Under the pieces are notes generated by a model. It was not told the origin of the DNA. It ran no database searches and saw only the letters and a list, made by a program, of their open reading frames with translations. A program made the translations under genes and the position numbers. Shown one piece after another: positions 1-5,145 of a stretch of DNA of 5,925 nt. The stretch is from Clostridia bacterium (GTDB lineage: Bacteria; Bacillota_A; Clostridia; Peptostreptococcales; JAAYPU01): the NCBI GenBank assembly GCA_022360735.1, contig JAKSCF010000415.1, positions 1 to 5,925 on the forward strand, in the 5' to 3' direction. Numbering within the stretch: position 1 is the first letter of the stretch; every line of letters starts with the position of its first letter.

Positions 1-17
1 TGAGGTTATCGAAAAAG
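1..17 (+). repeat. Left terminal inverted repeat of the IS
   Basis: TGAGGTTATCGAAAAAG matches the reverse complement of 1578-1594 at 16 of 17 positions; the only difference is T versus C at position 6. This is the expected transposase binding and cleavage end. The repeat begins at window base 1, so I cannot exclude that it extends further left. Confidence 0.88.
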
Positions 18-39
18 TACAAAAATAATAAATTTTAAG

Positions 40-72
40 AAAGAGAATCTAATTTCAAAAAGGATTCTCTTT
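40..72 (+). terminator. Left-end hairpin, possible read-in block
   Basis: A perfect 10-bp stem (40-49 AAAGAGAATC with 63-72 GATTCTCTTT) encloses a 13-nt loop and is followed by a short T/A tract. It lies inside the IS between its left end and the transposase start. A hairpin here would stop or sequester transcripts entering from flanking DNA, a known way for IS elements to avoid activation by outside promoters. The stem has only three G-C pairs and the T-tract is short, so termination strength is uncertain. It could instead be an RNA fold that hides the ribosome binding site. Confidence 0.45.
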
Positions 73-92
73 TAATGTGTCGAATAATATAT

Positions 93-100
93 AGAGGTGA
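93..100 (+). promoter_or_regulatory. Ribosome binding site setting the transposase start
   Basis: AGAGGTGA lies 8 nt before the ATG at 109 (11 nt before the ATG at 112). The longer reading from GTG at 97 would start inside this site, so it is rejected. No convincing -35/-10 pair was found upstream; the AT-rich stretch around 83-93 may hold a weak -10. Confidence 0.75.
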
Positions 101-108
101 AAAATATT

Positions 109-1500
109 ATGATGACACGAAATAAAAAACAAAATCAACAATTTGAATTAGAATTAGTAATGCTAGATCAATTAGTAAAACCAGACCATGACTTAAGAAA
201 AATAGAAAAACATATTAATTTCGATTTCATATATGACTTAGTAGAACCATATTACGCTGAAGTAACAGGACGGCCATCAATAGACCCAGTAGTTTTGTTT
301 AAAATGTCGCTGATACAAGCACTTGATGATATAAAGTCAGAGGAAAAGCTAGTGGATGCAATCCATCATAATATGGCTTATCGCTGGTTCTTAGGATATG
401 GATTAACAGAAACTATTCCAGACCATTCAACCATAAGTCATAATCGAGCAGTACGATTTAAAGATTCAAATGTTTACGAAGAAATATTCAATGAAATAGT
501 ATTAATGGCAATAGATAAGGGTTTTGTAAAAGGAAAAATATTATATACAGACTCTACTCATGTAAGAGCTAATGCAAGTAATTCTAAATATGAAAATGTG
601 GTGGAAGATAAGGTAATAGAAGAAGATGAATCTTTGCTTATGTTAATAAATGAAAAAAGAATACAGAAAGGACAAAAGCCACTACTTCCTGCAGAACCAA
701 AGACAAAAGAAATATCAAAGAAAGTAAGTAAGACCGATCCATCTAGTGGTTTTATGCATAGAGATAGAAAACCAAAAGGTTTTTACCATTTAGTGCATGG
801 CACAGTAGATAGTAAGTATAATATCCTAGTAGGTGCACATGTAACCCCAGGCAATGTCCACGATTCAACAGTATATGTAGAACATCTAGAAGATATATTC
901 AAACAATTACCATTGACGCCAAAGTATGTAGGAGCAGATGCAGGATATTTCAACATAAATGTATTTGAAGAATTAGCAGAGAAAGAATTGATACCTATAA
1001 TAGGACCTAAAAGGTATGCCAGCAAAAAAGGTAAGAAGTCAAAATATTGGTTTGCATATGAGCCTGAAAAGGATGTGTATGAATGTTTTGAAGGACATGA
1101 ACTTAAATACAAAACAACAACACGTCAAGGCTATACAGAATATGTAAGCGATAAGGTGATTTGTAAAGATTGTCCAAGCAGAGAAAAATGTTTATATGAA
1201 AGTAGTGTATCAGGCAATATAGAACAAAATCAGTCAAGAGTAATAAGACGACATATAAAAGAACATTTTGCGGATGAAGTTCGATCTTTTATGAAAACTG
1301 ATAAAGGCAAAAATTTATACCAAAGACGAAAAGAAACAATAGAAAGAGCCTTTGCAGACATGAAAGAGTTGATGGGTTTAAGATATGCTCATTATAGAGG
1401 TTCACATTGTGTAAAAGCTCAAGTGTTAATAACTGGGGCTGCTTATAATATCAAGAAAATCGCAAGATTGCTTGATAAGCAGGAAAAGCAAGCAGACTAA
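109..1500 (+). CDS. IS1182-family DDE transposase
   Basis: A 463-residue transposase that would cut and join the element's ends during transposition. Family signs are an N-terminal DUF772-like region (about residues 10-115, including the GRPSIDPVVLFKM and DHSTISHNR stretches) and an RNase-H-type catalytic core. The probable catalytic residues are D148 (YTDST), D277 (GADAGY) and E412 (IERAF), with a conserved-type lysine K419 seven residues after E412. A C-terminal C-x2-C-x5-C cluster (C352, C355, C361), with another Cys at 326, is typical of this group and may bind metal. The ATG at 109 is preferred because AGAGGTGA ends 8 nt before it; the next codon is also ATG. The gene is intact. Termination signals follow at 1484-1512 and 1541-1583. 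Family assignment is firm; exact catalytic assignments come from motif position only. Confidence 0.94.
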   Translation: MMTRNKKQNQQFELELVMLDQLVKPDHDLRKIEKHINFDFIYDLVEPYYAEVTGRPSIDPVVLFKMSLIQALDDIKSEEKLVDAIHHNMAYRWFLGYGLTETIPDHSTISHNRAVRFKDSNVYEEIFNEIVLMAIDKGFVKGKILYTDSTHVRANASNSKYENVVEDKVIEEDESLLMLINEKRIQKGQKPLLPAEPKTKEISKKVSKTDPSSGFMHRDRKPKGFYHLVHGTVDSKYNILVGAHVTPGNVHDSTVYVEHLEDIFKQLPLTPKYVGADAGYFNINVFEELAEKELIPIIGPKRYASKKGKKSKYWFAYEPEKDVYECFEGHELKYKTTTRQGYTEYVSDKVICKDCPSREKCLYESSVSGNIEQNQSRVIRRHIKEHFADEVRSFMKTDKGKNLYQRRKETIERAFADMKELMGLRYAHYRGSHCVKAQVLITGAAYNIKKIARLLDKQEKQAD

Positions 1501-1512
1501 GTGCTTGTTTTT
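1484..1512 (+). terminator. Hairpin overlapping the transposase stop
   Basis: CAAGCA (1489-1494) pairs perfectly with TGCTTG (1502-1507) around a 7-nt loop that holds the TAA stop. Five Ts follow (1508-1512), and these can also pair with AAAAG at 1484-1488. The shape fits an intrinsic terminator. A ribosome at the stop codon would mask it, so it may work only when translation is poor. Confidence 0.5.
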
Positions 1513-1540
1513 AGTTGATTATCAGTAAATACACCAAAAT

Positions 1541-1583
1541 AGGGCCTTGCTTTCATGAGTAATCTCAGAAAGAGGCCCTTTTT
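1541..1583 (+). terminator. Rho-independent terminator at the IS right end
   Basis: A long interrupted hairpin: AGGGCCT (1541-1547) pairs with AGGCCCT (1573-1579), CTTTC (1550-1554) with GAAAG (1568-1572), and TGAG (1556-1559) with CTCA (1564-1567), closing a TAAT loop. Ts at 1579-1583 follow. The GC-rich base and T-tract make this the stronger of the two stops after the transposase. Its 3' part lies within the right inverted repeat. Confidence 0.72.
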
Positions 1584-1594
1584 CGATAGCCTCA
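1578..1594 (-). repeat. Right terminal inverted repeat of the IS
   Basis: Read on the - strand this is TGAGGCTATCGAAAAAG, 16 of 17 matching the left end. On the + strand its inner part reads CTTTTT and supplies the T-tract of the terminator at 1541-1583, so the transposon end and the transcription stop share bases. Confidence 0.9.
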
Positions 1595-1629
1595 CTCTAA
1601 AAGACAGGCAATTGCCTGTCTTTTAGAGT
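1594..1629 (-). terminator. Palindromic terminator of the yjjI-yjjW operon
   Basis: 1595-1628 is a perfect 34-bp palindrome. Its core GACAGGC/GCCTGTC pairs around AATT and is flanked by AAAA and TTTT, the layout of a bidirectional intrinsic terminator. It becomes 36 bp if the last IS base (A1594) and T1629 are counted. The TAA stop of the activase (1623-1625) lies in the stem. The uninterrupted U-run is only four bases, so strength is moderate. The IS ends directly against it. Confidence 0.75.
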
Positions 1630-2495
1630 ATACAACTCACCTTATTTACACCAATACTCTTAGCTAGCTCTACTAATTGATACACTTCTTTATCTTCCGG
1701 AATTTTTCCATCCATCTTTTGTTTTTGTTCCTCAGTTAATCCCAAAATATGCACTTTAATCAGCTTATATATTACATTTGGATATCCTTTGAGGATTTTA
1801 GACACTTCTTTTACCGTTTTTTCTGCATCCATATCCTTTACAATAACGGTTCTTACCTCATAGACCTTGTCCAATTTTAGCAAGTACTTTAAATTATCTA
1901 CATACTGATTATTTTTAGTCCCACACAAAACCTCTAAACAATCCATTGATTTGATATCTATCATAAACCGATCTGTTATTTCTATCAAGCCTTGGCATGT
2001 TTCTTTACTAAAAAAGCCGTTGGTATCTACAAAGCAAGTCAAGCCCATAGGCTTGACTCCTCTAAAGAGCTGAACAACAAAATCCTTCTGCAAGGTAGGC
2101 TCTCCACCGGACACTGTAATTCCCCGAATAAAAGCCTTATAAGATTGAATTTGTTCAATAAGCTGCTCTACTGTATAAAGTTTTGCCTTTGGTGAAGCAC
2201 TCAATCTGCAAGTACGAATACACGCATCACAGGCAATACATAAATCTTCATAAAAAACAACCTTGTCTTTTTCTCTTTTTAGTGCACCGCCGGGACACTT
2301 TTCTATGCATGCCATACAATGATTACAAACATGTATGGTCTCCGGGTTATGACAGTAAATACAGTTAATATTGCAGCCTTGAAAAAATATTGCATACCGA
2401 TTACCGGGACCATCAACGTTTGAAAAAGGTATAATTTTATTAATAACCGCCTTACTTTCCATCTTTTCTTGTTCTTCTCTTAAATACATTCGCAT
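1623..2495 (-). CDS. yjjW: YjjW-family radical-SAM glycyl-radical enzyme activase
   Basis: A radical-SAM iron-sulfur protein expected to abstract hydrogen from the radical glycine of the YjjI partner, using S-adenosylmethionine, in the anaerobic cytoplasm. In 290-residue numbering, the radical-SAM cluster motif C-x3-C-x2-C is C41, C45 and C48, preceded by an activase-type VDGPG stretch (27-31). Two ferredoxin-like [4Fe-4S] motifs are inserted next: C57/C60/C63/C67 and C86/C89/C92/C96. SGGEP (129-133) is the SAM-binding motif. The extra two-cluster insert separates it from the short activases of pyruvate formate-lyase and NrdD. The frame overlaps the end of yjjI, indicating one operon and translational coupling. 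The start is uncertain. ATG at 2495 has AAGGA 10 nt upstream and overlaps yjjI by 44 nt. ATG at 2462 (279 residues, 11-nt overlap) fits the usual N-terminus of the family but has a weak ribosome site. The stop lies inside the terminator stem. Confidence 0.93.
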   Translation of the reverse strand: MRMYLREEQEKMESKAVINKIIPFSNVDGPGNRYAIFFQGCNINCIYCHNPETIHVCNHCMACIEKCPGGALKREKDKVVFYEDLCIACDACIRTCRLSASPKAKLYTVEQLIEQIQSYKAFIRGITVSGGEPTLQKDFVVQLFRGVKPMGLTCFVDTNGFFSKETCQGLIEITDRFMIDIKSMDCLEVLCGTKNNQYVDNLKYLLKLDKVYEVRTVIVKDMDAEKTVKEVSKILKGYPNVIYKLIKVHILGLTEEQKQKMDGKIPEDKEVYQLVELAKSIGVNKVSCIL

Positions 2496-3978
2496 TTTTA
2501 TTGGTTCCTTGGCCCATTGCAGTGGTATCTCTTAATACGGCTTTACCATTTAAGTATTTTTCTATTTCACTCTTTTTAACTAAATAACCTGTGACACGAA
2601 TTAGATCAGAGTTTTGTAAATAAGTAGTGATATATCTATACCCGCTGTCAAAGGCTCCATTGATGATATCTAGTAAGGCTTCCTTTTTATCTAAGTAAGT
2701 TTGATCAAAAGCAAAAAGGTCTCCTGTACCAGACGGAAAATATTTGTGAAATTGTCCTGCTTGCTTTACATGTACCGGTAACTCCGGTTCCTCACCTACC
2801 CGAATTCTATGGGCCGGTGTATTGCTCTTATCTTCATCACTTAAGTCAGCACCTACTTGAGCATGAAGGAGATATTGATGATCCGTTCTTTCTACATACA
2901 CCCCTGTATGCTCTTGGACCGACTTATCCATTACTTCCATGATTTTATGGCCTATTTCATCGCCTCTATCTGAAGAACCAAATGTTTCATTAAGCCCTTC
3001 AATTTTTAGAATATGATTAACAGCGTCTGCTAAACCCACCATACCAAACATTGCTGTAAAGTTTTCTCTCTTAATAAACTTCTCTTGAACTAAAAAGGAT
3101 GTTTCAAAGAAATTAGATTTTTCCACTAAAAATTTTATTCTCTTATCCATGATACTCAACATGACGGTACTCACTTTAGGCAAAGCTTCATTAAGAAGCT
3201 CATCCAATGAAGATGTGGCCCTAGCAATAGTTCCCAGTCTTAGTCTTGGCAGCGTGTACGCTCCGCCGGCAATGGGCAATGCATTATAGCAGCTCACAAT
3301 AGCATGCTCTCCCACATCCTTACAATATTGTTTGTTGTTGCTAAAAGAAGGTTTAGCGACTCTTAAACAGGCTTCTATTGCTTTTAGCGCAAAGTCTTTA
3401 TCTGTCACTGACCGATCATATTTTATCGTCATATTGGGTGTAGGGTTTTTAAGCTCTATAACAGCTTTTAAAATCAATTCACCGGCTTTAGTCTTTTTAG
3501 GCCCAATGTCAGCATGGCAAAATGAATCTGTAATGGTTTTGTCTACATGGTTTAAAAATCTCTTTATTTTAACATAGTCTATTTCTTCATCTGTAATGAA
3601 AGGATCAATTAATCTGTCCAAATGTCCGATAAAAACCGGAAAAGATGTAATGGATGGTACATGGCGATATAAAATTAATAACCCATCTAATAATTCGTCT
3701 AAATTTTGAGGAGGCTCTAAGTCTAAAAACTCACATCCATTGGTTACAAACATAGTGTAATCCGGTACGATGTATCTAGGTCGATATATGACATAGCCTT
3801 CGTTTAAATCACAGATCCAATCATTCTCAATATATTTCATCTCTTCTTCACTAAAATTCAATAGTTCCATAGGATCTACAAGCCTTTCGGCAATATTGGC
3901 TAAACCAAACAGCTTTTGCTGATACGTTAGTGTCGTACTTGTTGCAGTGGTTACTATATCATCAATTTTAGATCTCAT
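2452..3978 (-). CDS. yjjI: YjjI-family (DUF3029) glycyl-radical enzyme
   Basis: A 508-residue cytoplasmic protein recognised as the YjjI/DUF3029 family of putative glycyl-radical enzymes, about the length of E. coli YjjI and much shorter than pyruvate formate-lyase (about 760). The C-terminal RVTGY (461-465) matches the glycyl-radical RVxGY signature, with G464 as the likely radical site, followed by a 44-residue tail ending in basic residues. Candidate thiyl-radical cysteines include C230 (SCYNALP, followed by an IAGGAYTLPRL stretch) and C154 (SFCHADIGP); which one is catalytic cannot be told from sequence. The next gene encodes its matching activase and the frames overlap, so the two should be made together. 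The start is ATG 3978, nine nt after GGAG; the ATG at 3987 directly abuts the ribosome site and is rejected. Expression probably begins at the promoter at 4080-4108. The reaction and substrate are, to my knowledge, unknown; in enteric bacteria the yjjI-yjjW pair neighbours the deo deoxynucleoside genes. Confidence 0.93.
   Translation of the reverse strand: MRSKIDDIVTTATSTTLTYQQKLFGLANIAERLVDPMELLNFSEEEMKYIENDWICDLNEGYVIYRPRYIVPDYTMFVTNGCEFLDLEPPQNLDELLDGLLILYRHVPSITSFPVFIGHLDRLIDPFITDEEIDYVKIKRFLNHVDKTITDSFCHADIGPKKTKAGELILKAVIELKNPTPNMTIKYDRSVTDKDFALKAIEACLRVAKPSFSNNKQYCKDVGEHAIVSCYNALPIAGGAYTLPRLRLGTIARATSSLDELLNEALPKVSTVMLSIMDKRIKFLVEKSNFFETSFLVQEKFIKRENFTAMFGMVGLADAVNHILKIEGLNETFGSSDRGDEIGHKIMEVMDKSVQEHTGVYVERTDHQYLLHAQVGADLSDEDKSNTPAHRIRVGEEPELPVHVKQAGQFHKYFPSGTGDLFAFDQTYLDKKEALLDIINGAFDSGYRYITTYLQNSDLIRVTGYLVKKSEIEKYLNGKAVLRDTTAMGQGTNKNANVFKRRTRKDGK
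2506..2510 (-). promoter_or_regulatory. Ribosome binding site inside yjjI for yjjW
   Basis: AAGGA within the 3' end of yjjI lies 10 nt before the ATG at 2495. It supports the longer start of the activase. The alternative start at 2462 is preceded only by A-rich AGAGAAGAAC-type sequence. Confidence 0.45.
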
Positions 3979-3987
3979 TATTTCCAT

Positions 3988-3995
3988 CTCCTTTC
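3988..3995 (-). promoter_or_regulatory. Ribosome binding site setting the yjjI start
   Basis: GAAAGGAG on the - strand is followed directly by an ATG (3987) and, after nine nt, by a second in-frame ATG (3978). Zero spacing rules out the first, so 3978 is taken as the start. Confidence 0.8.
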
Positions 3996-4020
3996 ATGAA
4001 TTTCAATTAGGCCGTAGGTC

Positions 4021-4071
4021 AGATGTCGCAAAATAGAAATGTTCCATTTCGTCATGAATCTAACAACATCT
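4021..4071 (-). promoter_or_regulatory. Nested inverted repeats in the yjjI leader
   Basis: A 15-bp inverted repeat GAAATG-GAA-CATTTC (4036-4050, read on the - strand) sits inside an outer 6-bp pair, AGATGT (4071-4066) with ACATCT (4026-4021). The predicted transcript start is near 4073, so the outer arm lies at the very 5' end of the mRNA. It could be a 5' stabilising stem-loop or a dyad operator just downstream of the promoter. No known regulator motif was recognised, and the outer pair is short enough to occur by chance. Confidence 0.4.
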
Positions 4072-4079
4072 CATACCAT

Positions 4080-4108
4080 ATTATATGCAAAATATACACT
4101 AAAATCAA
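4080..4108 (-). promoter_or_regulatory. Sigma-A promoter for the yjjI-yjjW operon
   Basis: On the - strand, TTGATT (4108-4103; 4 of 6 to TTGACA) and TATAAT (4085-4080; perfect) are separated by exactly 17 nt. Transcription would begin near 4073, giving a leader of about 95 nt before the ATG at 3978. It lies between the end of the PAP2 gene and yjjI, so the glycyl-radical pair has its own transcription unit. Confidence 0.75.
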
Positions 4109-4209
4109 ATAAGACCCTACTATAAACTTGCCTTTAAAAATCCATCATCAAGGACACCAATACTCTTTTTTTGTGAAAAACCAGACAATAAAAAATGAGA
4201 CTTTTTTAA
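4109..4209. other. Intergenic region upstream of the yjjI promoter
   Basis: An AT-rich gap between the phosphatase stop and the yjjI promoter. No gene is supported. Directly after the phosphatase stop, a run of six As and a run of six Ts flank GTCTCA (- strand), which can form only a weak all-A/T stem, so no convincing terminator is seen. A loose Crp-like dyad at 4171-4188 (TTGTGA, 6 nt, AGACAA) is too imperfect to call. Confidence 0.4.
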
Positions 4210-4935
4210 TTAAATTTTTATGAGTTTTTTAAAATATTTCTCAATGCGTCGCTTATAAAACTGCTCCATTGCAATAATCATCAAAAACATCCATACCCAT
4301 CCAAACGCAAAACCGGCTAAAACATCACTTGCATAATGTACGCCTAAATATATCCTGCTGATGCCAATCATCACAATTATAAATCCAATCATCCATACGG
4401 ATACAATCCTAATCAGCTTGTTATTTGAATTTCTTAAAATTAAATATGCTAAAAAACCATAAAAACACATACTCACCATGGCATGACCACTGGGAAAGCT
4501 AAGACTACTTTCCTCAACCAATCTTAGGATATCCGGTCTTTCCCTTTGGAAAATCAACTTTAATCCATTATTCATAAGCCACACCGTTACTAAATTAATT
4601 GAAATTACCCTGCCGTAAACAATAGCATTTTTGTTATTATTCCATGTCAATATGTACACAATGACCGTTATTAACACTAACGCATAGAATGAACCTAGAT
4701 TGGTAATATACTTCATAAAGATTGTCATGTGATACGACATATTGGACGTAACCATCTCATATATCCAAGTATCAAAATTTTTTAATTGATCATGGATAAG
4801 AAGGATGCTTAAATTTAAAAATACCATCAACCCAATTATTATCAATACAAAATAACTCTTATAACGTTTTGTGAATTTCAAAGTAAAGCACAAAACAACT
4901 ATTAATAATGCATTTACAAATAAAAAAATGTCCAT
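4210..4935 (-). CDS. PAP2-family membrane lipid phosphatase
   Basis: A 241-residue integral membrane phosphatase of the type-2 phosphatidic acid phosphatase family. Members remove phosphate from lipid phosphates such as phosphatidic acid, phosphatidylglycerol phosphate or undecaprenyl pyrophosphate; the substrate here cannot be told. All three signature motifs are present: K126-x6-R133-P134, P148-S149-G150-H151, and S193-R194-x5-H200-x3-D204. H151 and H200 are the expected catalytic pair (nucleophile H200). Hydrophobic stretches near residues 2-19, 29-47, 80-97, 110-125, 153-168, 177-196 and 204-224 fit about six membrane spans, with the active site at the outer face as in the family. A basic tail ends the protein. 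ATG 4935 is chosen because AGGAGG lies four nt upstream; a longer in-frame reading from TTG at 4950 would begin before the ribosome site. No link to yjjI is evident beyond strand. Confidence 0.92.
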   Translation of the reverse strand: MDIFLFVNALLIVVLCFTLKFTKRYKSYFVLIIIGLMVFLNLSILLIHDQLKNFDTWIYEMVTSNMSYHMTIFMKYITNLGSFYALVLITVIVYILTWNNNKNAIVYGRVISINLVTVWLMNNGLKLIFQRERPDILRLVEESSLSFPSGHAMVSMCFYGFLAYLILRNSNNKLIRIVSVWMIGFIIVMIGISRIYLGVHYASDVLAGFAFGWVWMFLMIIAMEQFYKRRIEKYFKKLIKI

Positions 4936-4939
4936 AAAT

Positions 4940-4945
4940 CCTCCT
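4940..4945 (-). promoter_or_regulatory. Ribosome binding site setting the PAP2 gene start
   Basis: A perfect AGGAGG on the - strand lies four nt before the ATG at 4935. It falls inside the longer TTG-started frame, which is therefore rejected. Confidence 0.8.
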
Positions 4946-5057
4946 AACAATAATATTAAAGGTGAAAAAGAACCACCCCTAAATATTTATAGGCTTTTGT
5001 AAATATGATTGTATTAAACTATATCCTCACAAACTACAAATCATGCTTAATATTTCT
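4946..5057 (-). other. Intergenic region upstream of the PAP2 gene
   Basis: An AT-rich stretch between the GGDEF-gene terminator and the phosphatase start. Transcription of the phosphatase probably begins here, but no -35/-10 pair with proper spacing stands out; TATAAA at about 4988-4993 (- strand) is the best -10-like word and lacks a clear -35. A 7-bp stem with two G-U pairs (AGGGGTG with CACCTTT, - strand, about 4959-4981) lies 14 nt upstream of AGGAGG and might affect translation. No gene is seen. Confidence 0.3.
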
Positions 5058-5098
5058 AAAAAATATAATAAACCCTCCAGTTCATTTCTGAAGAGCTT
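5058..5098 (-). terminator. Probable terminator of the diguanylate cyclase gene
   Basis: On the - strand, 5098-5088 (AAGCTCTTCAG) can pair with 5080-5070 (CTGGAGGGTTT) as an 11-bp stem with three G-U pairs around a 7-nt loop. A T-rich stretch ending in six Ts (5069-5058) follows. It begins 47 nt after the GGDEF-gene stop. The wobble pairs and the As breaking the T-tract lower the certainty. Confidence 0.5.
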
Positions 5099-5145
5099 AT
5101 ATTATTAATTATGAAAAAAATATGTAAATTCAGTAGTCTTTTATG

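Larger units (their letters stand above)
1..1594 (+). mobile_element. Complete IS1182-family insertion sequence
   Basis: A 1594-bp element is bounded by inverted repeats at 1-17 and 1578-1594 and carries one full-length transposase on the + strand. The transposase is of the IS1182 type (long DDE transposase, N-terminal DUF772-like region, C-terminal Cys-containing region), and the size suits that family. No frameshift or internal stop is seen, so the copy could be active. The left end coincides with the first base of the window, so the left flank and any target duplication cannot be read. The right end abuts the palindromic terminator of the oppositely oriented glycyl-radical operon. The element therefore sits downstream of that operon and does not disrupt a visible gene. 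Confidence 0.92.

Noticed and set aside
783..1112. 109-codon open frame on the - strand within the transposase
   Set aside because: It is antisense to a well-conserved transposase, has no ribosome site of note and resembles no family; it is a shadow of the coding frame.
1992..2368. Two short + strand open frames antisense to yjjW
   Set aside because: Composition and position fit chance frames opposite a real gene; no family motif or translation signal was seen.
3332..3577. 81-codon + strand open frame antisense to yjjI
   Set aside because: Antisense to a clearly coding frame, with no recognisable features.
1623..3978. Reading the pair as anaerobic ribonucleotide reductase (NrdD/NrdG)
   Set aside because: The large protein lacks the NrdD C-terminal zinc-finger Cys pairs and ATP-cone and is too short; the activase has a double ferredoxin insert not found in NrdG. 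YjjI/YjjW fits better.
4052..4066. Rex-like half-site TTGTTA downstream of the yjjI -10
   Set aside because: The second half of the Rex palindrome is absent.
4097..4110. Possible FNR box at the yjjI promoter (TTGAT half-site)
   Set aside because: Only one half matches TTGAT-N4-ATCAA; the half-site is explained by the -35 element.
4171..4188. Crp/Fnr-like dyad TTGTGA-N6-AGACAA
   Set aside because: One half has four of six matches, it lies about 106 nt upstream of the predicted transcript start, and such words are common in AT-rich DNA.
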